Shown one piece after another: positions 24,811 through 33,938 of a stretch of 64,000 nucleotides of DNA. Under the pieces are notes generated by a model that searched no databases, was not told the DNA's origin, and saw nothing but the letters and a program-made list of their open reading frames with translations. Positions within the stretch are counted from its first letter, which is position 1. The number at the start of each line of letters is the position of its first letter. The stretch spans positions 1 through 64,000 of the forward strand of contig UQZS01000001.1 in the NCBI GenBank assembly GCA_900545625.1, in the 5' to 3' direction. This DNA is from an uncultured Oscillospiraceae bacterium. GTDB taxonomy: Bacteria; Bacillota; Clostridia; Oscillospirales; Acutalibacteraceae. A program made the position numbers and the translations under genes.

Positions 24811-25667
24811 AGCATGTTGACGCCATCAACCGCGCATTGTCAGAATATTTAACTATTCCCTGTGAAGGGCAGGATATCGTACCGGACGCCATGCGGTACA
24901 GTGTCGAAAACGGCGGGAAGCGTGTGCGTCCCGTGCTCACGCTGGAATTCTGTCAAGCTTGCGGCGGGGAGGCGCAAGCAGCTCTACCTTTTGCGTGCGC
25001 GATAGAAATGGTACACACCTATTCGCTGATCCACGACGATCTGCCGTGCATGGATGACGATGACTTTCGGCGCGGGAAGCCTTCCTGCCATAAGCAATTC
25101 GGGGAAAGCTATGCGCTGCTCGCCGGCGACGGGCTTCTGACACTGGCTTTTGAAACGCTTGCAAGTGCTCAGTTACCGTCTGTGGATATTTGCCGTGCCG
25201 TGCAGACCCTTGCTTCCTGTGCAGGTGTACGCGGCATGATCGGCGGGCAGGTGCTTGATTTGCTTTCCGAAGAGGGTACGCCCGACTATGCACTGCTCGA
25301 AAAAATCGACCGGCTCAAAACCGGTGCACTGATGGAAGCAGCAGTTTTGCTTGGCTGCATTGCGGCCGGTGTCACGGACGAAACACTTTTAAATTCTGCG
25401 CGCACATATGCCCAAAGTCTCGGGCTTGCTTTTCAAATCGTGGATGATATCTTGGATGTGACAGGGGATGTGTCCCAACTCGGCAAACCAACAGGCAGCG
25501 ATGAGAAGAACCAAAAGGTGACATTTGTCCGTTTGCTGGGACTTGAGCAATGCCGCATGCTTGCGGACAAGCTGACCGACCGCGCAATCCGGGCATTGGA
25601 TGTTTTTCCATGCGATACTGCATTCCTTGCATCGTTTGCACGGGAACTTGCCGTACGCAAGAACTAA
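24807..25667 (+). CDS. ispA: Farnesyl diphosphate synthase (polyprenyl synthetase)
   Basis: A prenyltransferase that condenses isopentenyl diphosphate with allylic diphosphates to make farnesyl diphosphate, the precursor of undecaprenyl and respiratory lipids. The 286-residue protein has the first Asp-rich motif DDLPCMDDDD (residues 77-86) and the second, DDILD, near residue 213, plus the GGKRVRPVL start. It overlaps xseB by four bases and precedes dxs, placing isoprenoid genes together. The FPP chain length is inferred from the family. Confidence 0.93.
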   Translation: MKHVDAINRALSEYLTIPCEGQDIVPDAMRYSVENGGKRVRPVLTLEFCQACGGEAQAALPFACAIEMVHTYSLIHDDLPCMDDDDFRRGKPSCHKQFGESYALLAGDGLLTLAFETLASAQLPSVDICRAVQTLASCAGVRGMIGGQVLDLLSEEGTPDYALLEKIDRLKTGALMEAAVLLGCIAAGVTDETLLNSARTYAQSLGLAFQIVDDILDVTGDVSQLGKPTGSDEKNQKVTFVRLLGLEQCRMLADKLTDRAIRALDVFPCDTAFLASFARELAVRKN

Positions 25668-25692
25668 CGCTTTTCGTTTTGGAGTTGACTGA

Positions 25693-27555
25693 ATGAAGTA
25701 TCTGGATAAAATACAGTCGCCGTCCGATTTAAAAAAGCTGGATGAATCGGCGCTGCCCGAGCTTGCGGACGAGATAAGGCAGGTGCTTATTGACACCGTT
25801 TCGCACACGGGCGGGCATTTGGCATCTAACCTCGGTGTGGTTGAGCTTTCAATCGCGTTGCACCGAGTGTTCGATTCTCCAAAGGATAAGATCGTTTGGG
25901 ACGTCGGGCATCAAATCTATACGCATAAGCTGCTCACGGGCCGTTATAAGGACTTTTCTACCTTGCGGCAGGAAAACGGCCTTTCCGGGTTTTCTTCACC
26001 GCGCGAGAGTGTGCATGATATGTTTTTCAGCGGGCATTCAAGCACTTCGGTCTCCGAAGCACTCGGCCTTGCTACAGCGCTTGCGCTGGATAACGACAAG
26101 CATACGGCGATCGCGGTGATCGGCGATGGGGCGCTTACGGGTGGGCTCGCTTACGAGGCGCTCAATAATGCAGGGCGCTCCGGCAAAAGGCTGATCGTGA
26201 TCTTAAATGATAATGAGATGTCGATTTCCAAAAACGTCGGTTCCGTAGCGCGTTATCTTGCCGTTTTGCGTACCAAGCCCGGATATTTCCGCTTAAAGGC
26301 GCAGACAGAAAGCTTTTTGCAAAAGATCCCGCTGATCGGGCAGCAGCTTTCTAAATTTGTTTTTCAAATCAAGACACGTTTGAAAAACCTGATTTACAAG
26401 AGCACGTTTTTTGAGGACCTCGGCTTTCGGTATATGGGGCCAATTGACGGGCACAACATAACACTTCTCACGGAAGCGCTTGAAGGTGCGAAAACCATTA
26501 AAGCACCTGTGCTTCTGCATATCAGCACCGTCAAAGGCAAGGGCTATGATCATGCCGAAAAATCTCCAAGCACGTTCCACGGTGTTTCCGAGTTCAATAT
26601 TGATACCGGCGAGCCGCTGTATTCCGGTGCGAACTTTTCCTCTAAATTTGGGGAATTCCTATGCGAGATCGCCGCAAAAGATAAACGGATCTGTGCTGTG
26701 ACTGCCGCTATGTCCTTGGGTACGGGGCTGGAGGATTTTCGAAAGACCTATCCGAAACGTTTTTTTGATGTCGGTATTGCAGAAGAGCACGCTGTCACCT
26801 TCGCTTCGGGGTTGTCGCGTGGCGGAATGATTCCGATTTTTGCAGTATATTCGACCTTTTTGCAGCGCAGCTTCGATCAGCTTGTGCACGACGGTGCCAT
26901 GCAGGGGCTGCATATGCTTTTTGCAATCGATCGCGCGGGCTTTGTCGGTGAGGACGGCATTTCGCATCAGGGTATTTTAGACACCGCCTTTTTAAATGCC
27001 ATTCCAAACATAACCGTATTTGCGCCGTGTACCTACGATGGATTGAAGCATGCCTTTATAGAAGCCATCTATCACCGATCGGGCGTAGTTGCCATTCGAT
27101 ATCCGCGCGGGCGCGAACGTGCCTTTGAAACGCCCGTGGAAGAAAAATTCACCCCGTTTGAATGGATCGGGGATGCGGATGCGTCCTGTGTGCTCATCAC
27201 ATACGGCAGGGTGCTTTCCGAAGCGCTAAAGGTACGCAAAGCACTACTGGAACGCGGGCATTCATGCGCCGTGCTCAAGCTGACGCAGATCATCCCGCTT
27301 TTGAGTGAACCCATAGAGCGAGCCGCCCACGCAAAAGATGTTTTCTTTTTTGAAGAAGGAATCCAATCGGGCGGCATCGGTGAAAGCTTTGCCGCACGCC
27401 TTGCGGAATTCGAGCACGCACCGCGTTTCCACTTGACCGCCGTGCCTGATGAATTCGTTCAGCACGCTTCTGTAGATGCGCAGCTTACGCGATATAAGCT
27501 TGATTATGCCGGTATACTCAGTGTCACGGAGGAGTACGGCTATGGCGCAGAATAA
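25693..27555 (+). CDS. dxs: 1-deoxy-D-xylulose-5-phosphate synthase
   Basis: The thiamine-diphosphate enzyme that joins pyruvate and glyceraldehyde 3-phosphate in the first step of the methylerythritol phosphate pathway to isoprenoids. The 620-residue protein has the transketolase layout: SHTGGHLASNLGVVEL near the start, the cofactor motif GDGALTGGLAYEALNNAG, and the central HAVTFASGLSRGGM and DRAGFVGEDG segments of the pyrimidine domain. Its end overlaps tlyA by 14 bases. Adjacent to ispA, it supplies precursors to the same pathway. Confidence 0.96.
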   Translation: MKYLDKIQSPSDLKKLDESALPELADEIRQVLIDTVSHTGGHLASNLGVVELSIALHRVFDSPKDKIVWDVGHQIYTHKLLTGRYKDFSTLRQENGLSGFSSPRESVHDMFFSGHSSTSVSEALGLATALALDNDKHTAIAVIGDGALTGGLAYEALNNAGRSGKRLIVILNDNEMSISKNVGSVARYLAVLRTKPGYFRLKAQTESFLQKIPLIGQQLSKFVFQIKTRLKNLIYKSTFFEDLGFRYMGPIDGHNITLLTEALEGAKTIKAPVLLHISTVKGKGYDHAEKSPSTFHGVSEFNIDTGEPLYSGANFSSKFGEFLCEIAAKDKRICAVTAAMSLGTGLEDFRKTYPKRFFDVGIAEEHAVTFASGLSRGGMIPIFAVYSTFLQRSFDQLVHDGAMQGLHMLFAIDRAGFVGEDGISHQGILDTAFLNAIPNITVFAPCTYDGLKHAFIEAIYHRSGVVAIRYPRGRERAFETPVEEKFTPFEWIGDADASCVLITYGRVLSEALKVRKALLERGHSCAVLKLTQIIPLLSEPIERAAHAKDVFFFEEGIQSGGIGESFAARLAEFEHAPRFHLTAVPDEFVQHASVDAQLTRYKLDYAGILSVTEEYGYGAE

Positions 27556-28342
27556 GGAACGCCTTGATGCAGCCGTATTTGCGCGCGGGCTTGCAGAAAG
27601 CCGCAGCAAAGCCTGTGCGCTTATTATGGCAGGCCAGGTATATGTCAATGGACAAAAGGCCAGTAAAGCGGGGATGTCCGTTACGCTGCAAGACAAAATA
27701 GACGTGCGCGGCGAAAAGCTCCCGTTTGTCAGTCGTGGCGGTTTGAAGCTTGACAAAGCGATCCGTGTATTCGCATTACGGCTTGAGGGCTTGGTCTGCA
27801 TGGATATCGGGGCGTCTACGGGCGGGTTTACGGACTGTATGCTGCAAAACGGCGCAAAGAAAGTGTATTCTATTGATGTCGGCTACGGTCAGCTTGCGTG
27901 GAAGCTGCGTACCGATTCGCGCGTGGTCAATATGGAGCGCACCAATTTTCGCTATCTGACCCCTGAGGATATTCCGGAAACGCCGGATTTTGCAAGCGTT
28001 GACGTTTCGTTTATTTCCTTAAAGATCATTCTCCCCGTTCTGTATACACTGCTTAAGGAGAACGGCAGCTGTGTCTGCCTTGTCAAGCCACAGTTTGAAG
28101 CGGGGCGCGAGCATGTCGGCAAAAAAGGCGTGGTGCGCGACCCTGCGGTGCATCGCGAGGTGCTGCAAACCGTAGCTGACTTTGCTTTTACGCAAGGGTT
28201 TTCCGTGCTCAGTGCGGATTATTCGCCGATCCGCGGCCCTGAGGGGAATATCGAATACCTTTTACTTCTTCGAAAGGAAAATCATCCGAGCTTTGCCGAC
28301 TTGGACTTGGATGCGCTTGTAGCGCGTTCACATCATACTTAA
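27542..28342 (+). CDS. tlyA: TlyA family S4-domain rRNA 2'-O-methyltransferase/hemolysin
   Basis: A 266-residue protein with an N-terminal S4 RNA-binding domain (about residues 5-65) and a FtsJ-like SAM methyltransferase domain (MDIGASTGGFTDCMLQNGAKKVYSIDVG, later SVDVSFISLK and CLVKPQFEAG). The family methylates rRNA in mycobacteria and has been called hemolysin. In Firmicutes it usually sits between dxs and nadK-argR-recN, as here. ATG 27542 lies inside dxs and follows GGAGGA; the longer upstream frame lacks such a site. Confidence 0.92.
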   Translation: MAQNKERLDAAVFARGLAESRSKACALIMAGQVYVNGQKASKAGMSVTLQDKIDVRGEKLPFVSRGGLKLDKAIRVFALRLEGLVCMDIGASTGGFTDCMLQNGAKKVYSIDVGYGQLAWKLRTDSRVVNMERTNFRYLTPEDIPETPDFASVDVSFISLKIILPVLYTLLKENGSCVCLVKPQFEAGREHVGKKGVVRDPAVHREVLQTVADFAFTQGFSVLSADYSPIRGPEGNIEYLLLLRKENHPSFADLDLDALVARSHHT

Positions 28343-28358
28343 AAGCAGGTGAATGCTG

Positions 28359-29216
28359 TTGAAAATCGCATTACTGCCCAATCTGACCCGGCACTGTGCT
28401 TTACAGGTCACAAAGGACGTTTGTGCTTATCTTGATTCGCTGGGCGTGACCTATGGCTTTGAAGAAACGCTTCGCGGGTGCTTGGAGACACGCGGAAGCT
28501 TTCTGCCAACCGAAACGTTGCTTTCCGATGCGGACGCCGTTATTGCTATCGGCGGGGACGGGTCGTTGATTCATGCCGCAAAAAAAGCGGTGAAATACGA
28601 AAAACCTGTACTTGGTGTAAATGCGGGCAACCTTGCCTTTATGGCAGGCGTTGAGAAAAATGAGCTGCATTTGCTCGGGGAGCTGATCTCCGGCAATTAT
28701 ACGACGGATCGCCGCATGATGCTGGACGTATTCTGTCGCCGCAAAGGAGAGGAAACGCCGCTTTATCTCGGACACTGCATCAACGATGTGGTTGTGGCAC
28801 GCGGGGAACAGATCAAGCTTATAGACCTGATGGTTACAGCGGACGGAAAGCTTGTAAATCGTTATTATGCGGACGGGATCATTCTCTCCACCCCTACGGG
28901 TTCAACCGCATATTCGCTTTCCGCCGGAGGCCCTGTTGTGGATCCGCGCATTGAAAGCATCCTGCTCACGCCGATCTGTACACATTCTCTGTTTGCACGC
29001 TCTCTGATCTTTGAAAGCAGTGCCGAAATTTGCGTGGAGATCCCGCAGGACGGTGAAGACATATATATTTCCTGTGACGGGGATGCATCCGTGCGTGTGG
29101 AACCGGGCAGTACGCTGACTGTAAAACGCGCACAGAAAAGCGCTGCGTTCATCCGCATCAAGCCGGATTCCTTTATTGACGTACTCAACAGCAAACTTTC
29201 GCAAAGGAGGGCATGA
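28359..29216 (+). CDS. nadK: NAD kinase
   Basis: NAD kinase phosphorylates NAD to NADP. The 285-residue product starts MKIALLPN and shows GGDGSLIHAAKK (a Ser in place of the usual Thr of GGDGT) and the PTGSTAYSLSAGGPVV motif. I prefer TTG 28359: AGGTGA (28347-28352) runs straight into the ATG at 28353, while TTG gives normal spacing. It lies between tlyA and argR in the conserved order. Confidence 0.9.
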   Translation: MKIALLPNLTRHCALQVTKDVCAYLDSLGVTYGFEETLRGCLETRGSFLPTETLLSDADAVIAIGGDGSLIHAAKKAVKYEKPVLGVNAGNLAFMAGVEKNELHLLGELISGNYTTDRRMMLDVFCRRKGEETPLYLGHCINDVVVARGEQIKLIDLMVTADGKLVNRYYADGIILSTPTGSTAYSLSAGGPVVDPRIESILLTPICTHSLFARSLIFESSAEICVEIPQDGEDIYISCDGDASVRVEPGSTLTVKRAQKSAAFIRIKPDSFIDVLNSKLSQRRA

Positions 29217-29218
29217 CC

Positions 29219-29686
29219 TTGAAAAAGAAACGCCATGCGCTGATTCTACAGCTTGTACAAGCACACGATATCACTACACAGGAGGAGCTGCTCGAGCTTC
29301 TGCGGCAAAACGGATTTGACGTGACACAGGCCACCGTTTCCCGCGATATCAAGGAGCTGCGTTTGGTTAAAGCGCCCTCCGGCAACGGTCCGGCAAAATA
29401 TGCGGTCAATGCATCAAAGACAAATGACAGCTTTCAAAAGTTTTACGAAATATTTGCGCATTCCGTACTTTCTACAGACAGTGCAGGCAACCTTTGTGCC
29501 GTGAAGTGCTATGCGGGCACCGGCAACGCGGCAGGCGCCGCTATTGATTCCATGGATCTTCCCAGCGTCGTTGGCACGCTCGCGGGAGACGATACGGTTT
29601 TTGTGCTTTGCCGCACACCGGAGGAAGCCGCACATCTGAAAGAACAGATCGATACCATGTTAAGCGGTGAGACGCATGCTCAGTGA
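29219..29686 (+). CDS. argR: Arginine repressor ArgR/AhrC
   Basis: The arginine-responsive repressor and activator, a hexamer with arginine as corepressor. The 155-residue protein has the winged-helix N-terminal domain (QEELLELLRQNGFDVTQATVSRDIKELRLVK) and the C-terminal arginine-binding and oligomerisation domain (GNAAGAAIDSMDLPSVVGTLAGDDTVFVLCRT). The TTG at 29219 is eight bases after AAAGGAGG; the ATG at 29213 is only two bases away from it. It overlaps recN by 11 bases. No ARG-box was found in this window. Confidence 0.93.
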   Translation: MKKKRHALILQLVQAHDITTQEELLELLRQNGFDVTQATVSRDIKELRLVKAPSGNGPAKYAVNASKTNDSFQKFYEIFAHSVLSTDSAGNLCAVKCYAGTGNAAGAAIDSMDLPSVVGTLAGDDTVFVLCRTPEEAAHLKEQIDTMLSGETHAQ

Positions 29687-31358
29687 ACTGCAAATCCAAA
29701 ATATAGCCGTTATCAAGGAAGCTGTTCTTACCTTTACGGACGGCTTTAACGTGATGACCGGCGAAACCGGCGCGGGAAAATCGATCGTTATCGATGCGAT
29801 CAACGCCGTGCTTGGCTGCCGTATTTCACGCGAACTTATCCGCACAGGATGCGACAGTGCATTTGTCTCTGCACTTTTCTACACAAATAACCTTCGTATC
29901 GCAGATATGCTGCAAACGCTCGATGTCCCTGCGGAGGAGGACGGAAGCGTACTGATCCAGCGGCGCATGTTTGCCGACGGCCGCAACAGCTGCAAAATCA
30001 ACGGCGTTACGGTCACGGTTTCCGCCATTCGTCAGCTTGCAAGATTCCTTGTGAGCATTCACGGGCAGTCAGATAACCAAACCCTGCTCTCTCCTGAGTA
30101 CCACTGCGGCTATATCGACAGTCTTGCGCAAAACGAGGCGCTGCGCGCACGCTATAAAACAGCGTATGACGCGTATATTGATGCAAAGCGCCGGCTTTCG
30201 GCGCTCAATACCGATGAAAGTGAAAAGCAAAGACGGCTGGATATTTTAAACTACCAAATTGCAGAGTTGGAGGCGGCGGAAATCACCGAGGGCGAGACCG
30301 CGCAGCTTGAAGAGCGCTTAAATGTCCTGCGCAATGCGGAACGTATTTCCGAGCTTTTGCAGCAATCCTACGCGGCGTTGAACGGCGCGGAGGGAGAGGG
30401 CGGTGCGTCTTCACTTGCTTTTTCGGCTGCTGACGCGCTGGATCGCGCCGCCGCTTTTTCTGCTGAATTCTCCGAAGCCGCTTCCGGCGTGCGGGAAGCT
30501 GCCTATGCGCTTTCGGAATACGCGGACACACTGCGAAATGCTTTGTATTCCGACGATTTTGATCCCGCTGCTGCGGATGCGATCGAGGAACGTCTGGACA
30601 CACTATATACGCTGCGACGCAAATACGGTGAAACAGAAGCGGACATGCTTGCTTTTCTCGAAAACGCCAGGCAGGAACGTGAGCAGATCGAGATGTCCGA
30701 CGAGATCCGCGAGGAGCTGACCGCATTCGTTTCAAAAACAAAGGCGGAAGCCTCTGAAATTGCCGCAGCGCTTTCCGATTCCCGCAAAAAGGCGGCAGAT
30801 CTGTTTTGTGAGAACGTTCGCAAAGAACTGCACTTTCTGGATATGCCTTCCGTTCAGTTTTTAGTACAAAATACACCCGGCGAGCTTACGGAAAACGGTA
30901 CGGATAATCTGGAATTCCTTTTATCTGCTAACGCGGGCGAAGCGCCAAAGCCGCTCGCGAAAATTGCTTCGGGAGGCGAACTTTCGCGTATTATGCTCGC
31001 CATCAAAAGCGTGCTCGCCGAAAAGGACGAGGTCGAGACCTTGATTTTTGATGAGGTGGATACGGGTGTGAGCGGGCGCGCCGCACAGAAGATCGCCATC
31101 AAGCTGGCAGAGCTTGCCAAGTCCCATCAGATTTTGTGTGTAACACATCTTGCGCAGCTTGCCGCATTTGCCGACACGCACTTCCGTATTGAAAAATCGG
31201 AGCATGACGGGCAGACCTTTACAGATGTCGAGACACTGGACGACATCGGCAGGAAGCATGAGCTTGCGCGAATCCTCGGCGGTCTTACCGTGACTGAGCT
31301 TCAGTTGCAAAACGCACAGGAAATGCTTGAAAATGCAAAATTACAAAAAAATCGTTGA
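29676..31358 (+). CDS. recN: DNA repair protein RecN
   Basis: RecN is an SMC-like ATPase that acts early in double-strand break repair. The 560-residue protein has Walker A GETGAGKS near the N-terminus, a central coiled-coil region, and a C-terminal half with the KIASGGELSRIMLAIKSVL signature and LIFDEVDTGVSGRAAQKIA. ATG 29676 gives the typical MLSELQIQNIAVIKEA start. It closes the tlyA-nadK-argR-recN run. A consensus promoter overlaps its stop codon. Confidence 0.95.
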   Translation: MLSELQIQNIAVIKEAVLTFTDGFNVMTGETGAGKSIVIDAINAVLGCRISRELIRTGCDSAFVSALFYTNNLRIADMLQTLDVPAEEDGSVLIQRRMFADGRNSCKINGVTVTVSAIRQLARFLVSIHGQSDNQTLLSPEYHCGYIDSLAQNEALRARYKTAYDAYIDAKRRLSALNTDESEKQRRLDILNYQIAELEAAEITEGETAQLEERLNVLRNAERISELLQQSYAALNGAEGEGGASSLAFSAADALDRAAAFSAEFSEAASGVREAAYALSEYADTLRNALYSDDFDPAAADAIEERLDTLYTLRRKYGETEADMLAFLENARQEREQIEMSDEIREELTAFVSKTKAEASEIAAALSDSRKKAADLFCENVRKELHFLDMPSVQFLVQNTPGELTENGTDNLEFLLSANAGEAPKPLAKIASGGELSRIMLAIKSVLAEKDEVETLIFDEVDTGVSGRAAQKIAIKLAELAKSHQILCVTHLAQLAAFADTHFRIEKSEHDGQTFTDVETLDDIGRKHELARILGGLTVTELQLQNAQEMLENAKLQKNR

Positions 31359-31383
31359 CAAAGCGGAAAAAAGCCGCTATAAT
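31355..31383 (+). promoter_or_regulatory. Consensus sigma-A promoter of the tyrS T-box
   Basis: TTGACA (31355-31360), exactly 17 bases, TATAAT (31378-31383). The -35 element overlaps the recN stop codon (31356-31358). Confidence 0.93.
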
Positions 31384-31389
31384 CCTGCT

Positions 31390-31650
31390 ATCGGCTGTGA
31401 CGGGAAGAAGTAAAACAGACGTTTCGGCAAAGAGAGCTTTCGGTTGGTGTGAGAAAGCGCGAAGCCTTGTTTGAAATACATCCCTGAGCCGCGGGGAAAA
31501 ACGCATCTGCCAGTAAGCCCCGCCGTGTGCGAGCGTTAATCGCAGAGTGATGTTGGTCACTCGCTAAGGTCGTTTTCGTGAGAAAACGACGAATGAGGTG
31601 GTACCGCGTATACTTACGCCCTCTGTTTTTGCAGAGGGCGTTTTATTTTT
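31390..31650 (+). ncRNA. T-box riboswitch (tyrosine) upstream of tyrS
   Basis: A T-box leader in which uncharged tRNA-Tyr binds nascent RNA and prevents termination of the tyrS transcript. The T-box itself is TGAGGTGGTACCGCG (31594-31608), in which GGTGG and ACCGCG are diagnostic. A TAC triplet at 31477-31479 lies where the stem I specifier codon is expected and matches tyrosine, the downstream synthetase. A terminator hairpin follows: ACGCCCTCTG (31616-31625) pairs with CAGAGGGCGT (31632-31641) and is followed by a T-rich run. Stem boundaries before the T-box are approximate. Confidence 0.92.
31616..31650 (+). terminator. Regulated terminator of the tyrS T-box
   Basis: A ten-pair stem (31616-31625 with 31632-31641) with a six-base loop and a T-rich tail. 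It competes with the antiterminator formed by the T-box motif. Confidence 0.9.
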
Positions 31651-31669
31651 TATATTTGGAGGAAGAAAA

Positions 31670-32896
31670 ATGGGAGTTTACGAAGAACTGCAGGCGCGCG
31701 GGCTGATCGCGCAGGTCACGGACGAGCCGGAGATCCGAGAGCTTGTCAACAACGGCAAGGCGACTTTCTATATTGGGTTTGATCCCACTGCGGACAGTTT
31801 GCACGTTGGGCATTTTATGGCGCTTTGCCTGATGAAACGCCTGCAAATGGCGGGTAACAAGCCCATAGCGCTCATCGGCGGCGGCACGGGGATGATCGGC
31901 GACCCGTCCGGCAGAAGTGACATGCGTCAGATGATGACCCCTGAGACCATACAGCACAACTGCGACTGCTTTAAAAAACAGATGAGTCGATTTATTGACT
32001 TCTCCGACGGCAAGGCGCTGATGGTCAATAACGCCGACTGGCTTCTCGATCTCAACTACATTGATCTTCTGCGCGAGGTCGGCGCATGCTTTTCCGTCAA
32101 TAATATGCTGCGCGCCGAGTGCTATAAGCAGCGTATGGAAAAGGGTTTGAGCTTTTTTGAGTTCAACTACATGATCATGCAAAGCTACGATTTCTATGAG
32201 CTGTTCCAAAAATACGGCTGCAATATGCAGTTCGGCGGCGACGATCAGTGGAGCAATATGCTTGCGGGCACCGAGCTCATCCGTAAAAAGCTCGGCAAGG
32301 ACGCATATGCCATGACCATCACACTGCTTTTAAATTCTGAAGGCAAAAAGATGGGCAAGACGCAGGCGGGGGCAGTCTGGCTGGATGAAAACAAGACCTC
32401 GCCGTTTGAGTTTTATCAATATTGGCGAAATGTGGACGATGCAGACGTGCTTAAGTGCATTCGGATGCTGACGTTCCTGCCCTTGGAAGAAATTGAAAAA
32501 ATGGAGACTTGGCAGGGCAGCGAACTCAATCGAGCCAAAGAGATTCTGGCATATGAGCTTACTGCGCTCGTTCACGGCGAGGAAAAAGCACAGAAAGCAC
32601 AGGAGGCGGCACGTGCTTTGTTTGCAGGATCAGGCAGCAGCGAGAACATGCCGTTTGTTGCGCTGCCCCAAGACGCATTCACTGACGGGAAGATCCAGCT
32701 GCTTGATGTGATGCTTCAAGCGGGGCTTATCAAGTCCAAAGGTGAGGGGAGAAGGCTGATTCAACAAGGCGGTGTCTCCCTGCAGGATGAAAAAATCACC
32801 GATCCGCTGTATACGATTTCCGCCGATGCGTTTGCCGACGGGGATCTGATCCTCAAAAAGGGGAAAAAGGTGTTCTATCGCGTAACGCTCGCATAA
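31670..32896 (+). CDS. tyrS: Tyrosyl-tRNA synthetase
   Basis: Charges tRNA-Tyr. The 408-residue class I synthetase has the HIGH motif as HVGH (in TADSLHVGHFMAL, about residues 40-52), the KMSKS motif as KMGKT, and a C-terminal S4 RNA-binding domain (LLDVMLQAGLIKSKGEGRRLIQQGGVSLQ). ATG 31670 follows GGAGGAAG; the longer frame reads through the T-box terminator and is not used. Transcription is controlled by the T-box directly upstream. A flavin-binding-fold gene follows after 13 bases. Confidence 0.96.
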   Translation: MGVYEELQARGLIAQVTDEPEIRELVNNGKATFYIGFDPTADSLHVGHFMALCLMKRLQMAGNKPIALIGGGTGMIGDPSGRSDMRQMMTPETIQHNCDCFKKQMSRFIDFSDGKALMVNNADWLLDLNYIDLLREVGACFSVNNMLRAECYKQRMEKGLSFFEFNYMIMQSYDFYELFQKYGCNMQFGGDDQWSNMLAGTELIRKKLGKDAYAMTITLLLNSEGKKMGKTQAGAVWLDENKTSPFEFYQYWRNVDDADVLKCIRMLTFLPLEEIEKMETWQGSELNRAKEILAYELTALVHGEEKAQKAQEAARALFAGSGSSENMPFVALPQDAFTDGKIQLLDVMLQAGLIKSKGEGRRLIQQGGVSLQDEKITDPLYTISADAFADGDLILKKGKKVFYRVTLA

Positions 32897-32909
32897 AGGA
32901 GGGTTTCCT

Positions 32910-33398
32910 ATGTTTCGACCGATGCGCCGCGGCAAACAGGCGTTAAGCGACGAGGAAAGCCGAAAAATATTGTCTGATGCTTCCTCCGGCGTGTTGGCTG
33001 TTTTGGGCGATGAAGGTTATCCGTATGCTGTGCCGCTGAGTTTCGTTTTTGACGGAAACGACCGGCTGTACTTTCACTGTGCAGTCTCCGGGCACAAGCT
33101 GGATGCGATCCGTAACGAACCAAAGGTTTCGTTTTGCGTGATCGCGCAGGATGATGTACACCCATTGGAATTCACAACGTATTTCAAAAGTGTGATCGCT
33201 TTCGGGAAAGCGCGGATATTAGAAAATGAATCGGAAATCATCCCGGCGCTTCGCCTTCTCGGGGAAAAATATATGCCTGCTGACCCCAAGGGGACTGAGA
33301 AAGAGATCGACTGTTTTCTTCAAAATGTACGTATTATCGAAATGCAGATCGATCATTTAACGGGTAAACAGGCAAAGGAACTGATCTCAAACGGATGA
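32910..33398 (+). CDS. Pyridoxamine 5'-phosphate oxidase-like (NimA-type) protein
   Basis: A 162-residue protein with the split-barrel flavin-binding fold of the PNPOx/NimA family. The N-terminus has GVLAVLGDEGYPYAVPLSFVFDGNDRLYFHCAVSGHKLDAI, typical of the nitroimidazole-resistance-like subgroup, in which a His can bind heme or flavin. The physiological substrate is unknown. AAAGGAGG precedes ATG 32910; it is probably co-transcribed with tyrS. A bidirectional terminator follows. Confidence 0.85.
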   Translation: MFRPMRRGKQALSDEESRKILSDASSGVLAVLGDEGYPYAVPLSFVFDGNDRLYFHCAVSGHKLDAIRNEPKVSFCVIAQDDVHPLEFTTYFKSVIAFGKARILENESEIIPALRLLGEKYMPADPKGTEKEIDCFLQNVRIIEMQIDHLTGKQAKELISNG

Positions 33399-33407
33399 GA
33401 TCATAAC

Positions 33408-33446
33408 AAGAACGGTGCGGGTACAACGCGTATCCGCACCGTTCTT
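33408..33446. terminator. Bidirectional terminator between the PNPOx-like gene and the lysine operon
   Basis: AAGAACGGTGCGG (33408-33420) pairs with CCGCACCGTTCTT (33434-33446), with three further inner pairs. It fits the end of the plus-strand gene and of the minus-strand lysine operon. Confidence 0.88.
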
Positions 33447-33462
33447 TATTTAACGTTATCTG

Positions 33463-33924
33463 TTATGCGAAGGCTTTTTCAATCGCAGCCACCGTGTTCT
33501 CCATATCCTCTTTTGCAACAAGCAGAGAAATATCCACTTCGGAAGTTGTGATCATGATAATATCTGCCTTTGTCTCGGCAACTGCCGCGAAAACACGGCT
33601 TGCGATACCGGGACAGCCGCGCATGGCTTCCCCGAAAACGGAGATCTTGCAGTGCCCGCCGCTCACAGACAGCTTAAGATCAGGATGCTGTGCACGTAGC
33701 TCTGCGGAAACCGTCATAACGCGCCCCATATCCTCACCGGAAACCGTAAAAGAAATGTCGGGGATATTGCGATGCGGCGGCGTCTGTGAGATCATATCCA
33801 CATCCACACCCGCAGCTGCAAGCTTTTCAAAAATATCGGCGACCGCACCAATGTCTACAGGGGAATCGTGCAAAGAGACCAGAGTGACGTCTTCCACGAC
33901 GGATATGCTTTGAACGGTTTTCAT
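33463..33924 (-). CDS. Free-standing ACT-domain protein (aspartokinase regulatory-domain-like)
   Basis: A 153-residue protein made only of two ACT-like halves, resembling the regulatory C-terminus of aspartokinase: VEDVTLVSLHDSPVDIGAVADIFEKLAAAGVDVDMISQ and later GCPGIASRVFAAVAETKADIIMITTSEVDISLLV. No kinase domain is present, and the gene starts with its own ribosome binding site (GGAGGG) 14 bases after dapB, so it does not look like a broken lysC. It is the last gene of the riboswitch-controlled lysine operon. A role as a lysine- or threonine-binding regulatory subunit is inference. Confidence 0.85.
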   Translation of the reverse strand: MKTVQSISVVEDVTLVSLHDSPVDIGAVADIFEKLAAAGVDVDMISQTPPHRNIPDISFTVSGEDMGRVMTVSAELRAQHPDLKLSVSGGHCKISVFGEAMRGCPGIASRVFAAVAETKADIIMITTSEVDISLLVAKEDMENTVAAIEKAFA

Positions 33925-33938
33925 AATAAGCCCTCCGT

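Noticed and set aside
33463-33924. The ACT gene as a broken aspartokinase
   Set aside because: It has its own start and ribosome binding site, and there is no kinase remnant upstream; the gene before it is an intact dapB.
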